NCBI RefSeq assembly: GCF_002078875.1
Contig: NC_034410.1
Location: 80,996,832 to 81,060,831, forward strand
Direction: 5' to 3'
Length of the DNA: 64,000 nt
From: Numida meleagris
Taxonomy: Eukaryota; Chordata; Aves; Galliformes; Numididae
Shown here: piece by piece, positions 38,978 through 50,082 of the stretch
How positions within the stretch are numbered: position 1 is the first letter of the stretch
How the letters are laid out: every line of letters begins with the position of its first letter
Notes under the pieces: generated by a model
Told to the model about the DNA's origin: nothing
Database searches by the model: none
What the model saw: only the letters and a program-made list of their open reading frames with translations
Made by a program: the position numbers and the translations under genes

Positions 38978-39741
38978 TGTAAGGGATAATTCTTTTTTGC
39001 ACCTTTGCCTCAAAGCTTGCTGAGGAACACAGATGGACAAGTCCAGACAAGTCTTGGACGAAGCTGGAAAAATCTTTTGTTTGAAGATTTGCAGGCCAGG
39101 GGCAACGAGAGAGATAAGTAGCAGCTTAATGGGCGGGAAATGGTCTTTTGTGTGGGCTCATCTCAAGGGAGATGGCCATCTCAGGGGTGCTGCACATGAC
39201 TCCTACCTAAGCGGCCAGGAACGCCTGCAGATGACTCTTACCGAAGTGCCTAGGAATGCCACATTGACGGAAGAAGAAGGATAAAAATGGGACCTACAAC
39301 CAAGAGAGATGAGGTCTCTGACATCAGATTCCTCATGCCTGCTGCCAGACTTTCCTGGGCCTGCAACCTGCTTGCTGCCTGTTTCTCCTGGACTCCCTGC
39401 TTGCTGCGTAAGGACGGCCACTCTGCTGCTGCCTACTTCTGCGCTCCTGCATCGGCCTCGGACCATCGGAACGGCATGCAACGGGATGCTGCTTGATCTT
39501 TGGTGGTGACTATCCCCGCTTCACGTAATTCTTGCTCTTTCCTGTCTTTCCTATCACCCACTTTGCCTTCCCCATCACCCTAATTCGTAATAATCGCCGG
39601 CCTTCCCTTTCCCATCTCCCTGATTGCCTAGGATCTGTAATAAACTGGTCAGACCAACATTTGAACCGTTGTTTCTTAATCTCACATCGGGTATACACAT
39701 ATCAAAGAACTCCCTCTTGCTCTGATAATCGGAGCGAGACA
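38978..39741 (+). mobile_element. Solo LTR (764 bp), family C, plus orientation
   Basis: The ends are TGTAAGGGATAATTC and GGAGCGAGACA, flanked by an exact 5-bp repeat GAGGG at 38973-38977 and 39742-39746. It carries a TATA-like GATAAAAATGG (39280-39290) and AATAAA (39639-39644), then a pyrimidine-rich U5 ending in GGGTATACACATATCAAAG and the terminal GAGACA. It is related to the inverted copy at 31525-32303. Different target duplications at the two sites show independent insertions rather than one rearranged provirus. The open stretches in its middle (Cys- and Leu-rich, about 39287-39509) overlap in several frames and look non-coding. Confidence 0.9.
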
Positions 39742-39746
39742 GAGGG

Positions 39747-40376
39747 GGAGGTATCTTTACAGATAAAGCAGATTCTACGACTACAAATATAGTTGCTCTA
39801 CTACAGAGACGCTTCATACTGGATACACTACACTTTGCCCTTGAACATTATTTGTAAATTTTCATCTTATATATTTAATATTAAAAATAATGCAAAATAC
39901 AATCATCTGCAGACTGCCAAAACATTGAGAAAGACAGAAGGTGAATACTGCATAGAAAATAAAACAGCTCAGTTGATACAACTATATACATGAGAAATTA
40001 AATCAAAATAACATTTTGATTTCCCTATTATCATACGCACACAATTTATACAAAAATAGCCTATGTTCTTTCCCAGGTAGGTAAAAAAAAAATAAATCCC
40101 ATGGAAATGTGCTGCAGAAATAATAGAAAGTTTAGCCACTGCTTCTGTTGATTGAGACGACAAACAAAAGGAAAAAAATATACATATTTCTTAGCAACCA
40201 GATAGAGAATGCTTAGTTCAGTGTAAGTATGTGGGTGAATATCAATGTTATCGTAATCTTTCCTTTTTATTTTCTTTTGTCTTTTTAACAAAAGAATATG
40301 CCCGTATTTATTAAAAGCATATATGCTATTCATTAACACATACACTTTATAGAATTTGATTCTATTCCCTGTAGTA
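39747..40376. other. Short unique spacer
   Basis: AT-rich, non-repetitive sequence between two LTR insertions. Nothing else recognised. Confidence 0.5.
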
Positions 40377-40382
40377 GATTAT

Positions 40383-40771
40383 TGAAAACACATTCACTCA
40401 CACGTTCCCGGGTTTCGGCACCACTTGAAGACACACTCACAGACACACACAGACACACACACAATAGCAGCAAGAAAAGCTTTTTTTATTCAAAGGTGTA
40501 GCACTACTTTTATAATACTTGTTATCCACTATTGCCATCTAAAGCTTACTCCCTTAATGCTGATTGGATATTTTTGCTGAGGCATGTAGCAGTGAAGCAT
40601 GAAGCAGTATTTTCCATCTATTGACATATCAAAAGGTAGCTTATCGGATCATCTTAGTTTGCCATTTTCCCTGCGTCACGGGTACATTCTTTGGTCAACT
40701 AGTCCCTGTTCCTTCGGGGAGGGGGGCCTTTCTCGTTACATCTCGTATCCTCACAACCGCCTATTACAACA
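40383..40771 (-). mobile_element. Minimal provirus remnant: LTR plus primer binding site, minus orientation
   Basis: The complete LTR is 40426-40771 (346 bp; plus-strand ends TGAAGACACAC and TATTACAACA). Minus-strand signals are a TATA-like GTATTATAAAA (40508-40518) and AATAAA (40485-40490). Just outside its U5 end, after a 2-bp spacer, lies an 18-base tRNA-Phe primer binding site (40406-40423), which fixes the orientation. Beyond the PBS is a 21-base arm (40383-40403) that matches the LTR's own U5 terminus at about 17 of 21 positions. The whole block is flanked by an exact 6-bp repeat GATTAT (40377-40382 and 40772-40777). The best reading is a provirus that lost everything between the end of its 3' LTR and the leader. 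The U3 start resembles the alpharetrovirus-like LTR at 11598-11830. Confidence 0.85.
40406..40423 (-). other. Retroviral primer binding site for tRNA-Phe
   Basis: The plus strand reads TCCCGGGTTTCGGCACCA, identical over 18 bases to the 3' end of vertebrate tRNA-Phe including CCA. On the minus strand it follows the LTR end (CTTCA) after AG, where a PBS belongs. The next base outward does not continue the tRNA sequence, so this is a PBS rather than a tRNA gene fragment or primer read-through. Confidence 0.9.
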
Positions 40772-40777
40772 GATTAT

Positions 40778-42343
40778 ATTGACCAAATTCAGATTTCAGA
40801 GAGTCTCTTTATGCACCTTTTTTCTACCACTGATGATATTACAGCCACTTCACCTGCACTGATACTGCCAGAATTCAGAACTTACTGCATATTATTTAGT
40901 AAGCTGAATTTTAATCTTATTTGTAAATACATATATATGGAAACAGCTTGTACAGCAAACAACAGAGGTACATCCAAGAATTGCCCCTACCTTTCAAAGA
41001 CAATGACAGTTTTATATCATCTTCACTAATAAAGCCAGCTCAGTAATTTGTGATGATTTTTAGCAGCTCTGACCACTACTTTGACTGAATGCCATTTATC
41101 AAGGGCATTTCTGACATTCACACTTATTTAGAGGGAAAAATGGTTTCCTACAACTGTCCTTCCATCCATTTTCAATAAAAGTAAGGCTAGGTAATAGCTT
41201 GGATTACTTCTTAAACACAAAGGTCCTTTGAAGTTTGACATTTGTGTGATTGTGCATAGAAAGTGACAGTCATTTCTTACCTGCTTATTTAAAATGAGCA
41301 AAGGATGAATGCAACCACTATGCAGATTGTGAGATTGACATGTAATTGCTAACACAAGTTTTGGCACAGAGCCTGAACGCCATGCTGACCTATGCTCATG
41401 AGGAACTTTCTGTCCTCCTCCTTTTCCTGTACTTCTTCACATATGAAGTCTAATTAAAAAAATAATAATTATTATAACAATAAAGAAAAATACACATTGT
41501 ATGTGCAGACTCTGGCTGCATCCTTTATCTCTAGCTAATTAACTCTCCAGAAGCCTGCAAATCTTGAGGTGACACTGTTGATAACACGCAATAATGGTGT
41601 AAATTACAAGGACTACTGAGGCTAGGAACGGGAAAGAAATGGACTTAATTTAGTCCTTGTTAGAATGGGTCATTATCAAAAAGCTGACTAAAATATGAGA
41701 GAATGAACTTCACTTCCTACAAATCTTCTGAGATGAAAATCTTGTCTTAAGATAGGAAGTCAGAGATGTTAATTGCTGTGAAGCATAGAAGTTCAGCCGA
41801 GAACAGCACACATTGTGATTCATGAATATGAAAGCAGGATTCATTTATCACTTTCTTCAGACCCACTACAGACAAATGCTGTTAATCTTGGTATTGATGC
41901 AATAATTTGCTCTAAACCTTAAGTTCTCAAGATCTATTCAACAAAGGCTCATGTTATGACTTCTCGCTTCCTTTGTTGTAGATTGTTTTTGAACTCTCTT
42001 TAGAAACAGAAATCCTAAAGAATGATTTATGTCCTAGATGGAAAACACACAGCTACCTTGTGAATTTTCTGTTTCTCAGTAAGGACTTTGTTAGAACTGT
42101 GGGAAAGAAATATCAAAGATGTTTACTTTAAATGGCTGATCTCAGAGCAGAGCAGCGGCTGGCACAATGAGATATTTCACTAATTATACAAGCACACAAA
42201 TTTGTCATAATTTCACACTCAGAAATTCTTCCTGGCAGAATACCTAGAAGTAAAAAGGACTGTTTTTCTGGCCTTCCTTTCTTTCTCTTCTCATATTTTC
42301 TGTTTTGTTGTTGTTTTCTTCTCTGTTTAGTAAAACTGCAGCA
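40778..42343. other. Unique non-coding DNA
   Basis: AT-rich sequence with an AATAATAATTATTATAA patch at about 41458-41478. No gene or element recognised. Confidence 0.5.
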
Positions 42344-42476
42344 GGAATAACATTTTTTTTTTTTTTTTTTTTTTTGATTTTTATTTTTCTGGCCTCCATC
42401 TTGAGAGACAGGAGAAGATGGCCCCAGCCAGGCGGGACCCCCGGGAATAACATTTTTTTTTTTTTTTTTTTTTTTT
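42344..42476 (-). repeat. 100-bp direct duplication with two long T runs (possible poly(A) retro-insert)
   Basis: GGAATAACA followed by T23 begins at 42344. GGAATAACA followed by T24 begins at 42444, exactly 100 bases later. Between them is a GC-richer 68-base segment (42376-42443). Read on the minus strand the order is A24-TGTTATTCC, 68-base body, A23-TGTTATTCC. This is what a short reverse-transcribed RNA with a poly(A) tail and a long target duplication would look like. An alternative is a tandem duplication of the region by slippage in the T run. The 68-base body contains ATGGAGGCC and a small CCATCTT/AAGATGG inverted repeat; I do not recognise its source. Confidence 0.7.
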
Positions 42477-42661
42477 GCATTTCATTGATATGTTGTACTT
42501 TATGATGACAGAGATATTCAAGAGACAGGTCTGATTTTGTTCTGCTGTAGTATATTGTTTTGCTTTTTTCATATAAACAACAGATAGATAAGTTACTATT
42601 TATTTCCTTCTTTGTCCTACTCCTTAATTATTTCAGTGCTAAAATGCGGAAACAGCTATAA

Positions 42662-42904
42662 CAGAAACAGAAGATTTAGACTGGACATTAGGAAGAATTC
42701 ATTCAATTAAACAAAAATCAATGGTCGAGCATTGAAAAGGGCTGCCCAGGGAGATGGTAGAGTCCCCATCCCTGGAGTTATTTAACAGACGTGTGGCTGT
42801 GGCACTAAGGCACATGGTACAGAGATGGGACTCCGTAGGTGAAGTTGATGATTTTACCTGATGATTTTGAGGGTCTTTTCCAACATAGATGATTCTATGA
42901 TTCT
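42662..42904 (+). mobile_element. CR1 LINE 3' end, diverged
   Basis: CR1-type C-terminus and 3' UTR in plus orientation. It reads like the RFRLD(I/V)RK segment near 42674-42703, followed by GGGCTGCCCAGGGAGATGG, CCCCATCCCTGGAG and GAGGGTCTTTTCCAA. It ends in the octamer tail GATTCTATGATTCTG. It is more diverged than the copies at 10335-12800 and 23867-24108, with stops in the remnant frame, so it is probably an older subfamily member. Severely 5'-truncated, as is usual. Confidence 0.9.
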
Positions 42905-44401
42905 GCCAGTGAGGGATTCCAGTGCATACAAGATCAAGCATCCCATCTTCACCAGGAACTGGAATCATATTTTCTACATTGTCCAGCTGATACTAAACCT
43001 CACATTACACAGCAGAGAATAAGTTCTTCACAAGGAAAGTTCTTAAATGCTTCATGTGGAGTTCTTCTTGTGCATAAACATTTTCATCCCCTGAACTATT
43101 TTCAACCTCAGTTTGCATTCTGGTTGTCCATATTGTCCTTACGAAAATCTTTTCGCAACTCCAGATGCACTAAGCTTTTTTCTCCACCAATACATTATAA
43201 CGCCAAGTACCTTACATTAATTATAAACTGTGTGGAAGGTTTCTTTTTAAGCAGTTTCATGGATATTGTCATTCAATTTCTTACTCTGTCCTACTGAAAG
43301 GGAGTGAACAGAATTACCTGCCTGAACTTCGTTTCTGCAACAGTTACTATTTGTTACTCCTATCTTCTGTCTCCAGCATTCTTTCATCTCTCCTAAATGG
43401 AATTCAAAAAATTTCACCTCATTCAGATTTTATTTTACAGGAATCACATTTCTGTGAATACTGTAGTTGACCATATAGGTTTTGAATAATTTTATTCTAT
43501 TTATTTACCTATTTTGAGGGGAGGAGAAGCAAGAAAGGAATAAGCTAAACAGGACTGAAATCAGTATTCCATGCAATTTCCTTGATTTAATATTTTATTC
43601 TCTATCACATTTCCTGCATCCTTCTTTTTTTGACATTTGGTGTCATTTTCCTACAGGTTGCTAAACACTAAGATATTTTCATTGAGATGTTCATGATGGA
43701 AGCTAGAACTACGTGTTTATATTATCTTAAATGAAATGACATTTGAAGTAAGACAAATGATGTGCAGTTTATATGTTCTTTCAATATGGTGGCAATTCTA
43801 AAATTCTTTCCACTATTTTTGTAACATCTATTATTTTTACATTCCTTAACCTCTTCATAAAACTGTCATATTTGAGTTACCTGTAGGTTACCATCCTTTC
43901 TTTAAAAATTTTGTCAATAAATGGTGATCATTTTGTCATTCTTATAATGTTTATTTACTTCTACTACAATAAGTACCTCGGAATCTTGGACATTGACTGA
44001 CCTAGCTGTAAAATCAAAACAGAAAAAGCACTCCTCATACCAAATAGATCACAGGTTAAAAGCAAATCCATAGATCTTTATAGAATTCTGTTCTCTAGAA
44101 TGTAAATAAGAACAAATCTACTACAACTGAAGACTGTTAACTCAGCCAAGGTGAACTGAAGCATGTTCTCAAAGCCTTTTAATTGCCATCTACTTTCCTC
44201 CCCTCCCCTCTTCCTACTATTCATTACTTCCTGGAGAATGAATTACATCCCACCCAAAATAGTCATTATGAACATCTTGTGAAAGGTGGTATTTGTATGC
44301 AAATAAAAATAATTATTAACACTTTTCTGTCAAGTTTTCATCCTTAAAAATTACAGTCATACTTGATTTAGTTCATTATGAGATTTGAATACTGAGTTGT
44401 C
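42905..44401. other. Unique non-coding DNA
   Basis: No gene or repeat recognised between the CR1 3' end and the T run at 44402. Confidence 0.5.
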
Positions 44402-44423
44402 TTTTTTTTTTTTTTTTTTTTTT
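44402..44423. repeat. T22 homopolymer
   Basis: An uninterrupted run of 22 T. No retroposon body recognised on its A-tail side. Confidence 0.95.
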
Positions 44424-47400
44424 AGGAATCTGAGCTTTCATTAAAAGGAAGAAAATGTTCTCTATTCCCTAGAGGCATGAGTAGATCCATGAATATATGA
44501 AACAAGAAGTCAATGCAAAGCTCATGCTAGTTATTTTTTACACGCAGAAGAAAACAACACAGATAATAAAATTAATAAGATCACCAATCTGAAATCTAAA
44601 CATCTTCATTGTACTTCTGCTTTTATTTTTAGGATGAGGTCCCACAGAATTCCAAGTTCTGTTTTTTTGTTGTTGTTTTTTTTTCCTTTTTTCCGTTGCC
44701 ACAAACAGAAGAAACTGAAAGTGGTCTTAGAAATTGCTGTGCCTCAAAAACTGCTCCAACTCTACCAGAGCAATGCCATTGCTTAGCAAACATTCAAGTC
44801 TGAAAATAAGACAGAATCTATGAATCATTTGGTGTACATTTGTGGGATTAAGTAGTCTTGAAGTCTGATATTTGCTCAAGGTAATGCTTATGAACTTGCC
44901 CTGAAGAGTCATTCCACCAAAATAAAAATAAAATACTAAAATATGCTAAAATGTTTTAAAAATAAAATAGTAAGATAAAATTTGCAGAATTAAAAATCCC
45001 CGAAGTGCATTCATTCCAATGTATTTGTACATTTAGTTTTGTGAGTTATTAGCATAGAAATTTTAATTAAAATTTTTGATAACGATAAGAAAGAAATTTG
45101 ATCTGAGCTCCTCATCTGGAAAATGTAGATTAAAAAAAAAAAAGCAATATTTAATTAGTCCTGATGATTTTTGCGTAAGGAATAAAATCCTCCAGGGCTA
45201 ATTAAAATACTTTGGGCTTCTGCTAATAAGACTTAGCAGAAGCAACAAGAAATATAATATCTGACTTTTATGAAGAAAAAATGTTGAATTGCATACATTC
45301 CTATGATTTTTTTTTCCTCCAAGATAGAGAGTTGCAGAAGTTTTTAGCAAAATTTTAACATTAATTGGACTAGAGAATATGAATATTTGCAACCAATGCA
45401 ATAATGCTGTTAGTTATCTACAATAAGTAAGTTTTATTCATTTCTTTTTATCACTGAAAGAATATATAAACTGAGATCTTCTGCCTTATTGTATTTACAG
45501 TAGGTTTATAGCTGAAACACTTTTTAAATCTGCCATCTACATCTCAAAAGGAGAGAGGAACGCATCCTTTCCTGGCAGCTCCTTTTTCTGCAGCATTTCA
45601 AGAATCTATTTTTGATTGAAGTGATGAAAGAGTCTTTTCAAATCACTATGTTCATGTAAATAAAATAAATAAACAGAGCTCTTAGGTTTACAGTTGGGTT
45701 CAATGTACAAAGCAGAGTTCATTCCCAGATAAATCAGTACAAGACAAAACACAGGAGTATCCTAGGGCTTGGACACAGAACTACACATTGAACTTGTGCA
45801 TGTATCAACAGGTGAGCAGAACATAAAGAAGTTACTACACTCGGATGCCAGATCTCAGTGTCTGAAATATTTTTTTCTTTTTGTAGTTATCAAAAATTAA
45901 TTTGTTTTTTTTACATAACCTCACTTTTAAATTATTTTTTCTATTGCTGAAAAATCTTCAGTTAACTTCACTATAAACTTCAACAAGTTTATTATTCTGT
46001 ACTTTATAATATCTCATTTTGAAATGCATAGTGCCATTTTATTTTTCAAAGATAAAAAGCACATATTTTTCTAAATAAAGGAGTGTTCTTAGGTACAACA
46101 TAGCTTTTACTGTCAGGGAAATACCAGCATCAAACAAACTCCAGATCTTATTATATGATATTTATAAAGGAAATTCGAGGTCCATATTATCAAGATATTA
46201 CAGGGTGCTTTGGAGAGTGGTAAAATACAAAGATCACTCCAGAGCACTATAATCTCTGTTATTTTAAAACATGGTAAAGATGTGGGGAAAGTGCAGTAGC
46301 TACAGACTCATATTTTTAATTAATCTAGACTGTAAAATCTTGCACAAGTGTGAACTAAGGTCTGTATTTCCCAAATTAATTTGCCCAAATCAAGTGGGCT
46401 TTTTTAAGACAAGGTTATCAAACAATAGCATCAGTTCCTAATAGGTGCAATAAACACTGTACAACACTAAACTAACTATTACGTGCTTTATTATTCAACA
46501 TAGAAATGAGGCCTGGGTTAACAGAATGAGTTACTCTTTTGAAGTAAGGAAGAAATACAGAGCTAGGAATAATTTCTATACTGAAACCTTAGTGATTTTC
46601 TAACATCTTCCCCCTCTCCCCACCACAACAGAGATGATAAATAATTGTATTGTCACCTTTCTCTATTTCATATTTTCTACACAAAGAAATAGAATACTTT
46701 ATAAACATTTCAAACCACAGATTTTGTTAACTTTGGAGCATTAAATGTTACATCCACAGAAAATATAAAAACCTCACCATATCAATAAGCATTTTACTAT
46801 AAGCTCTAGCCATTGGCATACAATGTCTTTACATCTCTTATATTTCTCTTGAAGGAGAAAGGCCGTAACCTTGCATTGACATAAAGATGCTGAAGTAGCT
46901 AATCCTACAGAAGGACAGAAGTATTTATGTCAATTATTTCTGTGAGCTAAATCGTAGACCTTATGCAAACTGGATTTTGAAGTAGAAGGGGAAGAAAGTG
47001 TAAACACAGAAAAGTTGAAATCCATTGGTGATTAAAATCGGATGCTACACAAGCAGGTGACTGGAATAGTAAAGCTCTCAGGTTCCTTCCAGACTACTAG
47101 AATCCTACCATAGAACAAACAGAAAACCCACAGCAAAAAGCAAGCAGGTGAGCTAGAAACCTGTAAAACAAAAAAATAAAGAATAAAAAAAAATAAAATT
47201 CATGAGCTGAGTTGCTTGCATGATTTTATTCTGGAGTGTGATCTGTTCATCACTGTCACACACAGACTGCGTAATTATAATTTTCTACAGTGGTTGCTTA
47301 GCAAGCTGCTTTTGGAGCAGGTCAGCCCCAACCTTAAATCAAATATTTGTTCATAATTTTCTGGACTTCAAGTTAGAGTACCCAGAATGCCAGAGAAGCT

Positions 47401-49453
47401 GAGCAAACACTCCTTTCTGAAAGTCCAAAACTTAGAAGGATCAATATTGTCCAGTCATATAAATAAAATATACTGTACCAGGCAAGTGGTAACAAACACA
47501 GGGGGAAGGGGTAGAAGAGGGATACCAAGTAATATAAACCAACACACTGACTAGGCTCAAACATTTCATCTAGCACCTCCCAGTACAGACCTCCCTCCAC
47601 AGCCTCTCACTTTCCCATAGACCAAGACACCTCTGTACAGACAAGAACCTTGGATGTGCAAACAAGTGCCTTGCAAGGAACTGTTGTCTGTTAGAGGCCA
47701 GAATATCTCAGAAGGCAAAGGAGGCAGAAGGAACTTGGTCCCAACACCACGATGATTCAGCAGGCTCCTTGCTAATATCTATCCCTTTCAGCTCCTTTAC
47801 ACCTTTGTCCAGGCTTCCTGCTGAGGATGATACTTTCATAGATAGAAATACAGTAGGAGATTTGAGTACGCTGTCACTAATAATGCCTCAGCATTCACAT
47901 ACAAATTAAACATACATGCTTTCTCATGACAAAGATAGTTGCCTATGCTCTTGTTTGGAGTAGGCAGTTTCATGGAATATATAAAAAAAAATGTAACATC
48001 CCAGCTGTCTTTACTAAAGGACCCCACATTTCCATCAGTAGGAAAGGAAATCTCATGCTAAACAGGATATGTGGCAACTGCATTGACTTACCATTGCCAA
48101 CTGCAAAGCTGTGATTTTCAAGTATGTTATATATCAGTAATTTACTTTCTGTCCTAGTTGGTAAACAGCACATATGAAAAGCAGAACAAAACAATTACCT
48201 GAAGACAAACCACTGAATTTAGTACTACAGGTATCAGCCATTTTGTATAGTCAGACTTTCAATGACGTTGTTGATTTGCACTTTGTCAGCAATGACTTTG
48301 ATGCAGAGCTGGAAACTACTAGAAAGGAAAGAGCTGACAAGAATAACTTGAAAATGAAAAGCATTCTGCAGGACTCCCATACATGTTCTTATTACCAAGA
48401 ATCTCAATGAGTAAATATTCTGCCTTGACAATCAAATTATGTCATTTGCAAATAAAGCACTGCAAAGTAAAATTCTATAGAACTGAAAGGTCCTGTGTGA
48501 AAGAAGCCTTCATAAATAAATGCCAAGCAGTATGTAAGCTGCGGAGAGAGTACATTTTCCATGCACCAAAAGTATGCAGATTTTAACAGTTTTCTTCTGT
48601 CCTCATACTTGCAGCTGATAGTCATTACAGTAGCATTAGAACTGCAATAGATTTATCACATTTGCAATGTAAATTTATTACGATTCAAGTAATCCTAACA
48701 CCTGTGCATTACCATTAATAGATATTCCTTTATTTTTGCAATTTTCTCCTTGCCCTTCACAGCTGAATGAATCTATAAATGAAACTGAAATGTAAATTTG
48801 AATGCATCCTTTCTAAGGTTTTGCACATAAAGTCCATTCCTATTGGAATTAAAAACTGCAATAACTTTGTAATGTTTCATTTGTTAATCAGAAACTGATT
48901 CAGGGAGATAAAACACTCACACGAGCAGTGTTAACGCTCTTTTTTTTTTTTCTTTTATTCTTTTACAACAGATGAAATCATGCATTTAATTCCAATTAAA
49001 ATTCCAGGGAAGTATTTATATTACATACTTCCTTTGCATGGGGCACAGTAAGGTATGCATAATCACAGAGGAATTTAAGCTTTAATTCTGGTATTACTGA
49101 AAGAATGTAAGCTCCTGAGAAACTTTATGGTTCTTCAGAGGACACAAAATTGAAATATTTGCGGAGATAGCTATGCAGACAGGTCTTTCTAAACAGCATC
49201 AGTAGAGAGCTACCTAAAATAACTGGAAGCTTACTTCTCGCACCTGCCTGTAGACAGTATAAAGCAAAAATATTTCTCTACTTTGCCTTCAAATTGTGGG
49301 TTTGTGAATGTTAAGACTGGTCTGTTCCCAGTGCAAGGAACTACCAAGGGTGTTATTTATGAAGCTGTTATCTCCCAAAGTAACTGTATGTAGATGAGAT
49401 TTATAGCTATGGCAACAAGAACTCTTTAGTTTCTAATACCGACCTTCACGTAA
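44424..49453. other. Unique non-coding DNA
   Basis: About 5 kb with short homopolymers only, including a T run near 48941-48952. No LTR borders, CR1 tail, tRNA or coding exon supported. Open stretches on both strands are under 80 codons. Confidence 0.5.
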
Positions 49454-49467
49454 ACACACACACACAG
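49454..49467. repeat. (AC)7 microsatellite
   Basis: Seven AC dinucleotides in unique sequence. Confidence 0.9.
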
Positions 49468-50037
49468 AGTAAATTTACTGAAATAATCTATGCAAAACAA
49501 TAAAATTACATCACCTTATTATGAGTAACATGGATTAATTTTAATTAAACGCCTTCATAGTTACATATAATGGTATATTTATGGTGCTGATTTGTGCTTT
49601 ATTCTGGCACAAGAAACCAACAGCAAGTTGAAGTTCTTTTTAGAATGATGACACAACTATTAAACCTGAAGTATTTTTTTTCCAGGAAATTACATTACAA
49701 AAAAAATATATTAAAAAAACCACCCTTTATTTTTTGGTTGAAAATTCAAATTAGGGAAGGACATTTTTTTTTTTGTTTTTTGTTTTTTTTTTTGCTTGTT
49801 TTTTCAAGAGCAAAAATAAACTGAAAAATATCTACACTACTGTTTCCTATTTTCTTGTACAAAATGATACTACTGATTTGAATTTCGACACTTCATGCTT
49901 CCAGAGCACTCTTTACTTTTGTTTAACATTATTTTATCTGTGTAAAATCTAAAATTTCCTCTTTGCAGTACTGCATACTAATAATGATTCTGGAAGGAAA
50001 AAAAAGAGCAAGGATATATGCAACATCCATAAGATTT
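49468..50037. other. Unique non-coding DNA
   Basis: AT-rich, with T-rich low-complexity sequence at about 49764-49803 (TTTTTTTG units). Nothing else seen. Confidence 0.5.
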
Positions 50038-50082
50038 AAAAAAAAAAAAAAACAGGCAGGTTTTGTTGTTGTTGTTGTTGTT
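50038..50082. repeat. A15 run followed by (TTG)n microsatellite
   Basis: A run of 15 A at 50038-50052, then about six TTG/TGT units at 50064-50082. Confidence 0.9.

Noticed and set aside
39287..39509. Cys/Leu-rich open frames in two plus frames
   Set aside because: They lie wholly inside the LTR at 38978-39741 and overlap each other, with no retroviral protein resemblance.
38815..39750. Alternative LTR borders using ATATCA near 38850 and 39705
   Set aside because: The right-hand copy lies before sequence still shared with the sister LTR at 31525. TG...CA ends with the GAGGG pair fit both copies better.
40437..40464. (CA)n-like microsatellite
   Set aside because: It lies inside the U5 end of the LTR at 40426-40771 and is best explained as part of that element.
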